A program made the position numbers and the translations under genes. The notes under the pieces are model-generated. The model made no database searches. It was given only the letters and a program-made list of their open reading frames with translations, and was not told the origin of the DNA. A DNA stretch of 53,556 nt from Bacillus methanolicus (lineage in GTDB: Bacteria; Bacillota; Bacilli; Bacillales; Cytobacillaceae), in assembly GCF_008764295.1 (NCBI RefSeq), contig NZ_VTQX01000027.1, forward strand, positions 1 through 53,556. The letters are read 5' to 3'. This document shows positions 38,460 through 47,291 of the stretch, one piece after another. Within the stretch, counting starts at the first letter, position 1, and each line of letters opens with the position of its first letter.

Positions 38460-39763
38460 TGGAAAAAATCACATTTGAACAATTACAAGAAGAGCTTTAT
38501 TATGAAAAATTAACCAATGGTTTAGACGTCTATATTCTTCCGAAAATAGGATTCAATAAAACGTACGCAACTTTTACGACGAAATACGGCTCCGTCGATA
38601 ACCAGTTTATCCCTCTTGGCAAAGAAGAGTTTGTTAAGGTGCCTGATGGTATTGCCCATTTTCTCGAGCATAAACTGTTTGAAAAAGAGGATGGGGATGT
38701 TTTCCAACAATTTAGTCGCCAAGGTGCATCTGCGAATGCGTTTACTTCCTTCACAAGAACAGCTTATCTCTTTTCCAGTACTTCAGATGTGGAGTTGAAC
38801 TTAGAGACATTAATAGATTTCGTTCAAGACCCTTATTTTACAGAAAAAACGGTTGAAAAGGAAAAAGGGATTATAGGTCAAGAAATTACGATGTACGATG
38901 ATAATCCAGATTGGCGACTTTATTTTGGTTTAATTGAAAATCTCTATCAAAATCACCCTGTTAAAATTGATATTGCTGGAACGATTGATTCCATTTCCCA
39001 TATTACGAAAGATCTGTTGTATGAGTGCTATAACACTTTCTATCATCCGAGCAATATGTTACTGTTTGTAGTCGGACCAGTTGATGTCGAGAAAATAATG
39101 AAACAAATTAAAGAAAATCAGGCAAAGAAACCATTTGAGTCACAGCCAGAAATTAAACGACGATTTGAGGCAGAAAAAAAGGAAGCGAACGAAGGAAAGA
39201 AAGTCCTTGAAATGAATGTGCAGACCCCGAAATGTCTGCTTGGAATAAAGGCATTGCATCATGACCAAAGTGGAATGGAAATGCTGAAAAATGAACTGAC
39301 TACGAATGTATTGTTGGATATGCTATTCGGAAAAAGTTCAGCCAATTATGAGCAGCTTTATAATGAAGGATTAATTGATGATACATTTTCCTATGATTAT
39401 ACGCAGGAATCGGGCTTTGGCTTTGCCATGATTGGTGGCGATACGAGCAATCCTGAGCAATTAGTGGCGAGACTGAAGGAAATGCTTTTTGCAGTGAAAA
39501 ACAGTGGTTTGACAAATGAAGCGTTACAAAGAACAAAAAAGAAGAAGATCGGCGGATTTTTACGGGCAGTCAACTCTCCTGAATTCATTGCCAATCAATT
39601 TACACGCTATGCATTTAATGAAATGAATTTATTTGATGTTGTTCCAACACTTGAAAAAATTACAATTGATGACGTGCAAAGGGTCGCAAACGAGTTTATT
39701 TCTGAAGAGCGTTTATCGGTATGCCAGGTCATCCCTAAAAAAAAAATAAGAGCAGTGTTGTAG
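38459..39763 (+). CDS. ymfH: M16 family zinc peptidase YmfH
   Basis: A 434-aa M16 protease with the inverted zinc motif HFLEH (His67, Glu70, His71) and a likely third ligand Glu142 in GQEITMYDD. It is translationally coupled to ymfF. The pair resembles two-subunit M16 proteases that process peptides, but no target is evident here: no precursor-like gene lies nearby. Confidence 0.91.
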   Translation: MEKITFEQLQEELYYEKLTNGLDVYILPKIGFNKTYATFTTKYGSVDNQFIPLGKEEFVKVPDGIAHFLEHKLFEKEDGDVFQQFSRQGASANAFTSFTRTAYLFSSTSDVELNLETLIDFVQDPYFTEKTVEKEKGIIGQEITMYDDNPDWRLYFGLIENLYQNHPVKIDIAGTIDSISHITKDLLYECYNTFYHPSNMLLFVVGPVDVEKIMKQIKENQAKKPFESQPEIKRRFEAEKKEANEGKKVLEMNVQTPKCLLGIKALHHDQSGMEMLKNELTTNVLLDMLFGKSSANYEQLYNEGLIDDTFSYDYTQESGFGFAMIGGDTSNPEQLVARLKEMLFAVKNSGLTNEALQRTKKKKIGGFLRAVNSPEFIANQFTRYAFNEMNLFDVVPTLEKITIDDVQRVANEFISEERLSVCQVIPKKKIRAVL

Positions 39764-39782
39764 GGAGTAGGAAGGATTTTCT

Positions 39783-40505
39783 ATGAAGAAATTTGTGTTA
39801 ATTACGGGTGCAAGCGGTGGAATTGGCAGGGTGATCGCCTTAAATCTAGCGAAGGAAGGCTATAATCTATACTTGCACTACTTTAAAAATGAACAGTCTA
39901 TTCATCAGCTGACGGAGGAGCTATCTCGTTATGAAGGGGAGTATATTCCAATACAAGCTGATTTATCCTCTCGTAATGGTTATAAATTGCTTGTTTCTCA
40001 AATATTTTCACTTGATGCGATTATCCACAATAGCGGGATGAGTCATTATGGTCTTCTTGTTGATTTACAGGAGGAAGAGGCGGAAAACTTAATTACAACT
40101 CATGTTACAAGTCCGTTATTGCTAACAAAAGAGCTGTTGCCTAAAATGCTAAAAAATAAAGGTGGCAACATCATTGTCATTTCCTCCATTTGGGGTCAAA
40201 CAGGGGCCGCTTGTGAAGTTGCATATTCAACCGTTAAGGGTGCACAAATCTCCTTTGTTAAGGCATTGAGTAAAGAGGTGGCCTCAAGCGGGATCAGGGT
40301 TAATGGCATTGCTCCAGGAGCGATTCAAACACCTATGATTACTTCTTTTTCAGAGGATGAACTTGCTGATCTGGTTGAAGAAATTCCAATGGGGGAATTA
40401 GGGAAACCAATACATGTTGCTGATACCGTGTCTTTTCTTTTATCAGAAAAAGCAGCTTATATTACTGGACAAATTATCGCGGTAAATGGTGGCTGGTATG
40501 TGTAA
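39783..40505 (+). CDS. ymfI: Short-chain dehydrogenase YmfI (EF-P modification)
   Basis: A 240-aa classical SDR with the nucleotide motif TGASGGIG (8-15), NSG, a Ser in ISSIWG, and the catalytic pair Tyr148/Lys152 in YSTVK. In B. subtilis YmfI reduces the 5-aminopentanone group on elongation factor P to 5-aminopentanol, which is needed for full EF-P activity. Synteny with ymfF-ymfH and ymfJ supports orthology, though SDR sequences alone are not specific. Confidence 0.88.
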   Translation: MKKFVLITGASGGIGRVIALNLAKEGYNLYLHYFKNEQSIHQLTEELSRYEGEYIPIQADLSSRNGYKLLVSQIFSLDAIIHNSGMSHYGLLVDLQEEEAENLITTHVTSPLLLTKELLPKMLKNKGGNIIVISSIWGQTGAACEVAYSTVKGAQISFVKALSKEVASSGIRVNGIAPGAIQTPMITSFSEDELADLVEEIPMGELGKPIHVADTVSFLLSEKAAYITGQIIAVNGGWYV

Positions 40506-40561
40506 ATGAAAGGACGGCTCATTCACCCTTTGATTGCCCCCTACAGTATCTATTAAATACC

Positions 40562-40592
40562 TTGATGAAAAAATATGTAAAATATGTATAAT
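40562..40592 (+). promoter_or_regulatory. Candidate promoter of ymfJ
   Basis: A perfect TATAAT (40587-40592) has TTGATG (40562-40567) 19 bp upstream, slightly long spacing. It lies about 53 bp before the ymfJ start. Confidence 0.5.
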
Positions 40593-40645
40593 ATCCCTGT
40601 CAAGTAAGCAAAATAACCACGTAATATAATTAAGGAGGTTATTTC

Positions 40646-40903
40646 ATGTCTGTACTTGATAATTGGAACCAATGGAAAGACTTTTTAGGAGATCGCCTAC
40701 ATCAGGCTCAAAATGAAGGAATGAATCAAGAGGTAATTAGCGATATCGCATATCAAGTTGGCGATTATTTAGCAAAGCAAGTTGATCCGAAGAACGAACA
40801 AGAAAGAATTTTAGCTGATCTTTGGTCGGTTGCAACTCCAGAAGAGCAACACGCGATTGCTAACGTAATGGTTAAGTTAGTACAAAATAATGGAAATTCT
40901 TAA
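40646..40903 (+). CDS. ymfJ: YmfJ family protein (DUF3243)
   Basis: An 85-aa acidic, mainly helical protein of the DUF3243 family, starting MSVLDNWNQWKDFLGDRLHQ (1-20) with VGDYLAKQVDP and PEEQHAIANVMVKL later. Function unknown. AAGGAGGT precedes the ATG. It appears to be a single-gene unit with its own promoter and a strong terminator. Confidence 0.9.
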   Translation: MSVLDNWNQWKDFLGDRLHQAQNEGMNQEVISDIAYQVGDYLAKQVDPKNEQERILADLWSVATPEEQHAIANVMVKLVQNNGNS

Positions 40904-40922
40904 AATGATTTTGTTTATTCTT

Positions 40923-40949
40923 AAAGAGAGGCATTGCCTCTCTTTTTTA
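40923..40949 (+). terminator. Intrinsic terminator after ymfJ
   Basis: AAAGAGAGGC pairs with GCCTCTCTTT around ATT, then TTTT. Confidence 0.88.
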
Positions 40950-41509
40950 CTCGTGGTTTAGGAACTCCTTGTGGTCGATCTCACTTTGAATAAGTATCTT
41001 TTAGTCTAGTGCACCTCAAGCAGCCGAGTGCAAACCAAACATTACCGACAAGTTAAGGGAGAGCCATTAGGCTTTGATTATTGAAAGAGCAGACATGTTG
41101 TAGTTAGGACGGTGAATATGAAAAGGGGATATTCCTTTGATCTGTCCTCATAGGAATCATTAGAATGATATGTTTTTGATGGCGTGCTCCTGATCATTAT
41201 GTTGTGCAAAATTACTTTAAAATAAGGATAAAAATTGTCATAAATATGGGAATAAGAATATAATTGTTATGGGTGCTCTTATCTATATCTTTTTCTAAAC
41301 TTGAACTCGCTTTTTTCTTTCATATTCATAGAAAATCCTTTATTATAGAAGCTAGATGAATTTGCTTAATTTTGGTGAATTTGTCGAATAAGAGAATAAT
41401 TTGGAGAATGCCAGCAACGCTCTTTCCAAGCTGATGGAATTTATAAAGATACCATGCGCATTTTGGGATCACAGGCACTCCTATATTTCTACTTCTAAGG
41501 AGGTTTTCC
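40950..41509. other. ymfJ-ymfK intergenic region
   Basis: About 560 bp, AT-rich, with no recognised gene on either strand and no clear promoter. Short open frames on both strands lack ribosome sites. It is unusually long for this locus. Confidence 0.45.
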
Positions 41510-42301
41510 ATGGAAAAGCAAGAATGGTACTTAGAATATGAAATAACAACAAATCGCCCTGGACTGCTTGGTGATATTTCGTCATTGCTAGGAATGCTTT
41601 CTATTAATATTGTGACGATTAATGGTATCGATGAGGGCCGACGCGGGCTGTTAATTTTAGCTAAAAACCATGATCAAATTGTTAGACTAGAGTCTATTTT
41701 ACATACGATGGATACAATAAGAGTCATAAAGCTCCGTGTTCCAAAGCTAAGGGATCGATTAGCTGTTAGACATGGACGATACATACAAAGAGATGCTGAT
41801 GATAAAAAGACTTTCCGCTTCGTTCGGGATGAGCTTGGATTATTAGTTGATTTTATGGCAGAATTATTTAAGAAGGACGGTCATAAGCTTATTGGCATTC
41901 GAGGCATGCCGCGTGTTGGCAAAACAGAATCTGTTGTTGCCGCCAGCGTTTGTGCAAATAAAAGATGGCTGTTCGTATCATCAACGTTATTAAAACAAAC
42001 CATTCGTAATAAATTAATTGAAGATGAGTATAGTGAGGATAATCTGTTTATTATCGATGGGATCGTCTCAACTAGGCGAGCTAATGAGCGTCATTGGCAA
42101 TTGGTGCGGGAGATTATGCGCTTGCCTGCCGTAAAGGTTGTTGAACATCCTGATATATTTGTGCAAAATACAGAGTATACTCTCGATGATTTTGATTATA
42201 TTATTGAATTGCGAGATGACCCTGAACAAGAGATTACATACGAAGTTGTTGAAAAAAATAATATGTTTTCTGATTCTGACTTTGGTGGTTTTGATTTTTA
42301 A
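41510..42301 (+). CDS. ymfK: YmfK family protein (DUF3388)
   Basis: A 263-aa protein with an N-terminal ACT-like region (about residues 5-80, RPGLLGDISSLLGMLSINI) and a later GIRGMPRVGKTES (about 130-142) resembling a P-loop, suggesting nucleotide binding. The C-terminus is acidic. The family is conserved next to ymfJ and rodZ in Bacilli, but its function is unknown. AAGGAGG lies just before ATG 41510. Confidence 0.88.
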   Translation: MEKQEWYLEYEITTNRPGLLGDISSLLGMLSINIVTINGIDEGRRGLLILAKNHDQIVRLESILHTMDTIRVIKLRVPKLRDRLAVRHGRYIQRDADDKKTFRFVRDELGLLVDFMAELFKKDGHKLIGIRGMPRVGKTESVVAASVCANKRWLFVSSTLLKQTIRNKLIEDEYSEDNLFIIDGIVSTRRANERHWQLVREIMRLPAVKVVEHPDIFVQNTEYTLDDFDYIIELRDDPEQEITYEVVEKNNMFSDSDFGGFDF

Positions 42302-42429
42302 TGTAAGGTCAGATTCCTTAACCAAGGTTGAATATGATATGTAGGGTTGAAAATGATGTCTTCGATTGCTCACATTATGGAATGGTGATAGAGACATAAT
42401 GAAAATTATCAGTTGGAAGGTGTTACAAA

Positions 42430-43332
42430 TTGACGGAATTAGGGAATCGTTTGAAGGAGGCTCGTCTTGAAAAAGATATGAGCTTAGATGATTTGCAAGC
42501 TGTGACGAAAATTCAAAAAAGATATTTAGAGGGAATAGAAGAAGGAAATTATAGCATGATGCCAGGGCCTTTCTATGTCCGTGCCTTTATTAAACAATAT
42601 GCGGAAGCAGTTGATTTAGAGCCTGAAGAGTTGTTTGAGCAATATCAAGCGGATGTGCCGACAGCTTTTAAAGACGATTTACCTGAGAAGCTTTCCCGTG
42701 TTCAAACTCGCAGGAATATTTCAGGAGGAAGTTCTAAATTCTTTGATATTCTTCCGAAAATATTGGTTGCAGCTTTTATAATTGGTGCGCTGGCAGTCAT
42801 TTGGTATTTTTATTCGCTCAATGCTGGTAAAGATTCGAATGAGCAGATAGAGAATAATACTGATGGGGCATCTTATGAAGAAGCGGAGAATTTATCGCGT
42901 GAACCAGTAGAAGAAGAACCAGTAGTTGATGAAGAAACGGATGAGCAAAATCGTACAGATGAAGATGGTGATTCAACCGAAGAAGAGGTTGCACCAGAAC
43001 AAGAAATAACAGTTGTGGAATCGCAAGGTAGAAGAACTACTTATGAGCTTAAAAATGCTGAGAGCTTTGAATTGAAGCTTGTTTCCACTGGTGAAACTTG
43101 GGTTAGTATTAAAAATGGAGCTGGCCAATCGTTCTTCCAAGGAATGCTTACGACAGGTGGTACGGCTAGTCATACAGAGGATTTGTCAAATGAAGAAGAA
43201 GTTGTGATCAGGGTTGGAAGTGCGCCAAATACGGAGATTTATATAAATGACGAAAAGCTAGAATACGCTGCAGCACCTGAAAGTCAGACCGTACAAGATA
43301 TTACGATTCGTTACACGAAAGCTTCTGAATAG
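42430..43332 (+). CDS. rodZ: RodZ-family cell-shape protein (YmfM)
   Basis: A 300-aa bitopic membrane protein. The N-terminal Cro/C1-type helix-turn-helix (residues 1-85, GNRLKEARLEKDMSLDDL) in RodZ contacts MreB; one membrane segment lies at about 112-130; a long acidic linker and a C-terminal DUF4115 beta domain are outside. It couples the MreB filament to wall synthesis. The start is TTG 42430 with GGAAGGTG (42415-42422) upstream. The next gene, pgsA, is its usual neighbour. Confidence 0.92.
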   Translation: MTELGNRLKEARLEKDMSLDDLQAVTKIQKRYLEGIEEGNYSMMPGPFYVRAFIKQYAEAVDLEPEELFEQYQADVPTAFKDDLPEKLSRVQTRRNISGGSSKFFDILPKILVAAFIIGALAVIWYFYSLNAGKDSNEQIENNTDGASYEEAENLSREPVEEEPVVDEETDEQNRTDEDGDSTEEEVAPEQEITVVESQGRRTTYELKNAESFELKLVSTGETWVSIKNGAGQSFFQGMLTTGGTASHTEDLSNEEEVVIRVGSAPNTEIYINDEKLEYAAAPESQTVQDITIRYTKASE

Positions 43333-43355
43333 TCATCGATTCGGTGACTATTTTT
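43329..43355 (+). terminator. Intrinsic terminator after rodZ
   Basis: ATAGTCATC pairs with GGTGACTAT (one G-U) around GATTC, followed by four T. The stem includes the rodZ stop codon. Confidence 0.7.
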
Positions 43356-43470
43356 CGCTTTTAACTATTTTGTCTTCTGCATCGATTTTTTTACAATATT
43401 ATGTAGAAAATGAAATAAACGATTAAGGATTAGGATTGATCTATATTTTTAAAGTTGGAGGGTAAATTAA

Positions 43471-44049
43471 ATGAATTTGCCAAATAAAATAACTGTCTCA
43501 AGAATTTTACTTATACCTCTATTTCTTTTTATAATGCTCTATCCTTTTTCATGGGGTGAGATGAAATTTCTTGGTGCAGAACTTCCAGTTGCCCATTTTG
43601 TGGGAGCATTGATCTTTATTATAGCCTCTACGACCGATTGGGTTGACGGCTATTATGCTCGTAAATATAATTTAGTAACGAATCTTGGGAAGTTTTTAGA
43701 CCCGTTAGCGGACAAGTTACTCGTTTCGGCAGCGTTGATTGTTCTTGTCCAAATTGGGATGGCATCGTCATGGATTGTGATTTTAATTATTAGTAGAGAA
43801 TTTGCGGTAACAGGGCTTCGGGCAATTTTGGCTGGAGAAGGTGAAATTGTTGCTGCCAATATGTTAGGAAAAATAAAAACGTGGACGCAAATTATTGCGA
43901 TTTCAGCTTTATTATTACATAATATGATTTTTGAACTCGTGTCATTGCCGTTTGCTGATATAGCCCTTTGGGTCGCTGCATTTTTTACAGTTTGGTCAGG
44001 CTGGGATTATTTTAGTAAAAATAAACATGTTTTCATCAACTCCAAATAG
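43471..44049 (+). CDS. pgsA: CDP-diacylglycerol-glycerol-3-phosphate 3-phosphatidyltransferase
   Basis: PgsA makes phosphatidylglycerol phosphate, the precursor of phosphatidylglycerol. The 192-aa membrane protein has the CDP-alcohol transferase motif complete: Asp56, Asp59-Gly60, Ala63-Arg64, Gly73, Asp77 and Asp81. Several hydrophobic segments surround it. The length equals that of B. subtilis PgsA. GGAGGGT precedes ATG 43471. cinA follows after 54 bp. Confidence 0.96.
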   Translation: MNLPNKITVSRILLIPLFLFIMLYPFSWGEMKFLGAELPVAHFVGALIFIIASTTDWVDGYYARKYNLVTNLGKFLDPLADKLLVSAALIVLVQIGMASSWIVILIISREFAVTGLRAILAGEGEIVAANMLGKIKTWTQIIAISALLLHNMIFELVSLPFADIALWVAAFFTVWSGWDYFSKNKHVFINSK

Positions 44050-44103
44050 AAGAAATTTAAAATATTTGGCTAGACATAACTTTCATGAGTAGGAGTGTTT
44101 TAC

Positions 44104-45342
44104 ATGAACGCGGAAATCATTGCAGTTGGCTCAGAATTATTGCTTGGACAGATTGTGAATACGAACGCTCAATTTCTTTCGAAGCAACTTGCCAATATTG
44201 GTGTCAATGTTTACTACCATACAGTTGTCGGTGACAATCCAGAACGTTTAAAGCGTGCCCTAGAACTTGCGGAGAGTAGGGCGGATCTCATCATTCTGAC
44301 GGGTGGGCTCGGCCCTACGAAGGATGATTTAACGAAAGAGACGATCGCGTCACATATAGGGAAGAAGCTCGTTCATGATGAAGTGGCTCTCGCTTCGATT
44401 GAGCAGTACTTTCAAACGACCAATCGAGTAATGACAGACAACAACCGTAAACAAGCCCTTGTATTAGAAGATGCTGCTGTCCTTCCGAATGATCATGGAA
44501 TGGCACCTGGAATGGTTGTGACTGTCAATGAACGAAGTTATATGTTATTACCAGGTCCACCTAAAGAACTTGAACCAATGTTTTCCCAGTATGGAGAAAA
44601 GGAGATTTTGAAGCTTCAGCCGATTAATGATAAAATTGTTTCCCGTGTTCTCCGTTTTTTTGGGATCGGAGAATCGATGTTAGAGACTGAAATTGATGAT
44701 TTAATAGATGGACAGCAAAACCCAACAATTGCGCCGCTAGCTGCAGATGGTGAGGTAACGCTTCGATTAACGGCGAAGGCGAAAAATGAAGAACTCGCTC
44801 ATCAGCTAATCGACAAGACTGAACAACAAATTCTTGCAAGAGTGGGAGAGTATTTTTATGGTTATGATTCCACGTCATTAATGAATGAGTTGTTTCAAGA
44901 GTTGGATGCTCGAAATTTGACGATAGCCTGTGCCGAAAGCCTTACAGGAGGACTTTTTCAGCAGGAAATGACTTCAATATCAGGTGCGGGTGATGTTTTT
45001 AAGGGTGGTGTTGTTTGCTACGCCACTGAGGTGAAGAATCATGTCCTCAACGTTAAGAAGGAAACGACAGATACTTATGGAGCAGTTAGTGCTGCTTGTG
45101 CGCTTGAATTGGCAGAAAATGTCCGTTCCCTCATACAAGCTGATATTGGCATAAGTTTTACAGGAGTCGCGGGACCAGCAAAGCAAGAGGGCAAACCAGT
45201 TGGAATGGTCTTTATTGGCATTTCTATTAAAGGAAGAGAGCCTAAATATGAGCAGTTGCAGCTTGCGGGGACGAGGGAAGGGATTCGGCTTAGAACGATA
45301 AAGCATGGATGTCATTTCCTGCTCAAAAGTTTAAAGGAATGA
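44104..45342 (+). CDS. cinA: CinA competence/damage-inducible protein
   Basis: A 412-aa protein with an N-terminal molybdopterin-binding-like domain ([23 protein letters not shown]) and a C-terminal CinA domain ([22 protein letters not shown]) that in relatives deamidates nicotinamide mononucleotide. ATG 44104 has AGGAG at 44091-44095; ATG 44095 in frame overlaps that site. It lies upstream of recA as in other Bacilli, but here a terminator and a separate promoter intervene. Confidence 0.95.
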   Translation: MNAEIIAVGSELLLGQIVNTNAQFLSKQLANIGVNVYYHTVVGDNPERLKRALELAESRADLIILTGGLGPTKDDLTKETIASHIGKKLVHDEVALASIEQYFQTTNRVMTDNNRKQALVLEDAAVLPNDHGMAPGMVVTVNERSYMLLPGPPKELEPMFSQYGEKEILKLQPINDKIVSRVLRFFGIGESMLETEIDDLIDGQQNPTIAPLAADGEVTLRLTAKAKNEELAHQLIDKTEQQILARVGEYFYGYDSTSLMNELFQELDARNLTIACAESLTGGLFQQEMTSISGAGDVFKGGVVCYATEVKNHVLNVKKETTDTYGAVSAACALELAENVRSLIQADIGISFTGVAGPAKQEGKPVGMVFIGISIKGREPKYEQLQLAGTREGIRLRTIKHGCHFLLKSLKE

Positions 45343-45357
45343 TAAGACTTAAAGGAA

Positions 45358-45404
45358 AAGCAAGTGAGAGGATACGGTTCAACATCCCTTCACTTGCTTT
45401 TATA
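45358..45404 (+). terminator. Intrinsic terminator after cinA
   Basis: A 16-bp stem with one mismatch and one G-U (AAGCAAGTGAGAGGAT with ATCCCTTCACTTGCTT), 10-nt loop, then TTTTA. Confidence 0.75.
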
Positions 45405-45776
45405 GTTCAGAAGAAGAAAGGCAATTATGTTCGATATGCCGAACGTAGATTGTAATTGTCAGTCATCTCTTTCGTACAATTAATAGGTCTACATTGATTT
45501 TTTCTGACTCTCTTTTTCTTAACAATGTCTTTAGTTTATGGAGAATGTCAATGTATCCTTTTAAAAGCACTGTTTGGACATCAATAGATTGCTAGATTTT
45601 TACGATTGTAGCGAATGTTGCAATGGGCTGCGCTACTTTCGCAATAACATAAAGATAGTCAAATATTTTCAGACATTGGTCAATATATCAATCATTCACC
45701 AGTCATACGTATTAAAAGGAAATTCTTTCCTTAGGGGAAGTTGAAAATTTCCGCTCTTAATGAACCGAGAAAAAAA
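45405..45776. other. cinA-recA intergenic region
   Basis: No gene was seen. A palindrome, GTTCG-ATATGC-CGAAC (45429-45444), has the arms of a LexA box in reversed orientation and so is not one. The rest is AT-rich without clear structure. Confidence 0.45.
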
Positions 45777-45790
45777 CGAATGGATGTTCG
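45777..45790. promoter_or_regulatory. LexA/DinR (SOS) box upstream of recA
   Basis: CGAATGGATGTTCG matches the Bacillus SOS box CGAAC-N4-GTTCG at all fixed positions but one (T for C). It lies 9 bp upstream of the recA -35, where LexA would repress recA until DNA damage. Confidence 0.75.
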
Positions 45791-45799
45791 ATTTTTTTC

Positions 45800-45828
45800 T
45801 CGACAAATGATTGGAAAACAGTTATATT
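45800..45828 (+). promoter_or_regulatory. Sigma-A promoter of recA
   Basis: TCGACA (45800-45805) and TATATT (45823-45828) are 17 bp apart, each with one mismatch to consensus. Confidence 0.6.
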
Positions 45829-45883
45829 AGAGATAGGTTTTTTAAGAGATGAACCGATTGGATGAAATAAGGAGGAATTTATA

Positions 45884-46927
45884 GTGAGCGATCGTCAAGC
45901 AGCCTTAGAAATGGCGTTGAAACAAATAGAAAAACAATTTGGTAAAGGTTCCATTATGAAATTGGGTGAACAAACAGATCGGCAAATTTCTACTTCACCG
46001 AGTGGCTCTCTAGCGCTAGATGCAGCTCTGGGGATTGGTGGATATCCACGGGGACGGATTATTGAAATTTACGGGCCAGAGAGTTCTGGTAAAACGACTG
46101 TGGCTCTGCATGCAATTGCAGAAGTGCAAGCTGAAGGTGGACAAGCTGCATTTATCGATGCTGAACATGCTTTAGATCCAGTTTATGCTTCAAAGCTCGG
46201 TGTTAATATTGATGAATTGCTTTTGTCCCAGCCTGATACTGGAGAGCAGGCACTAGAGATCGCTGAGGCACTTGTAAGAAGTGGTGCAGTTGATATTTTA
46301 GTTATCGACTCTGTTGCTGCGCTCGTACCAAAAGCCGAAATCGAAGGGGAGATGGGAGATAGTCATGTTGGTTTGCAGGCCCGGCTAATGTCTCAGGCTC
46401 TTCGTAAGCTTTCTGGAGCGATTAATAAGTCTAAAACCATCGCTATCTTTATCAATCAGATTCGTGAAAAGGTTGGGGTGATGTTTGGAAATCCTGAAAC
46501 AACACCTGGAGGACGTGCTTTAAAATTCTACTCCTCTATCCGTCTCGAAGTCCGTCGTGCTGAAACATTAAAGCAAGGCAATGATATGATTGGAAATAAA
46601 ACAAAAATTAAAGTCGTAAAAAATAAAGTCGCACCACCATTCCGCGTTGCTGAAGTGGACATTATGTATGGAGAAGGGATTTCTAAAGAGGGCGAGATTA
46701 TCGATTTAGGTTCCGAAATTGATATTGTTCAAAAGAGCGGCTCTTGGTACTCCTATAACGACGAACGCCTTGGCCAAGGCCGTGAAAATGCAAAGCTATA
46801 TTTAAAAGAAAACCCAGAAGTTCGATTGGAAATTCAGCAGAAGATCCGTGAATACTATGGCTTGGATGGTGTTAAGGTCGTAGAAGGTGAAGATGAGGGT
46901 CAAGAAACTTTTGACCTTGTAGATTAA
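45884..46927 (+). CDS. recA: Recombinase RecA
   Basis: The strand-exchange and SOS co-protease protein. The 347-aa product has Walker [10 protein letters not shown] (64-72), Walker [10 protein letters not shown], loop L2 with [22 protein letters not shown], and an acidic C-terminal tail. The start is GTG 45884 with AAGGAGG (45869-45875). It is full length with no intein or other insertion. A LexA box and promoter lie upstream, and a strong terminator follows. Confidence 0.98.
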   Translation: MSDRQAALEMALKQIEKQFGKGSIMKLGEQTDRQISTSPSGSLALDAALGIGGYPRGRIIEIYGPESSGKTTVALHAIAEVQAEGGQAAFIDAEHALDPVYASKLGVNIDELLLSQPDTGEQALEIAEALVRSGAVDILVIDSVAALVPKAEIEGEMGDSHVGLQARLMSQALRKLSGAINKSKTIAIFINQIREKVGVMFGNPETTPGGRALKFYSSIRLEVRRAETLKQGNDMIGNKTKIKVVKNKVAPPFRVAEVDIMYGEGISKEGEIIDLGSEIDIVQKSGSWYSYNDERLGQGRENAKLYLKENPEVRLEIQQKIREYYGLDGVKVVEGEDEGQETFDLVD

Positions 46928-46980
46928 TCTATAACAGCTTGTATTTATTGACGTACAGAAGTATAGGGATATGTCTTATT

Positions 46981-47014
46981 TAAAACAGCAAAGCTTAAAA
47001 TGCTTTGCTGTTTT
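46981..47014 (+). terminator. Intrinsic terminator after recA
   Basis: A perfect 13-bp stem (AAAACAGCAAAGC with GCTTTGCTGTTTT) and a TTAAAAT loop; the T run is part of the stem. Confidence 0.82.
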
Positions 47015-47291
47015 GTATGCCAAAATTTCCTCTTTGTGAACGAAAGCTAATAAATGATGGCATAATCGAATCAATAAGCTCTACAGCTTAAGTTACAACT
47101 GGAAATAGCCGACTAGACAGGCACTTGACAATAAAAATTCACACCTTTACAATTAATATGTATATTTTACAATTTTTATAATGATTAAAACGTTAAAAAG
47201 CCTTTGTGCTGTATATTGATGGATGACAATGTACATGCCGACAGTTTAGAAACGTAAAAACAAAAAGTTCATAGCAAGAGGAGGTGAAATG
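47015..47291. other. recA-rny intergenic region
   Basis: Contains the rny promoter (47125-47153) and a leader of about 130 nt. In B. subtilis pbpX lies between recA and rny; nothing like it is present. Confidence 0.55.
47125..47153 (+). promoter_or_regulatory. Strong sigma-A promoter of rny
   Basis: A perfect TTGACA (47125-47130) and TACAAT (47148-47153) with a 17-bp spacer, the best promoter match in the window. Confidence 0.85.

Noticed and set aside
45429..45444. GTTCG-N6-CGAAC as a second LexA box
   Set aside because: The arms are in reversed order and the spacing is wrong for the SOS box.
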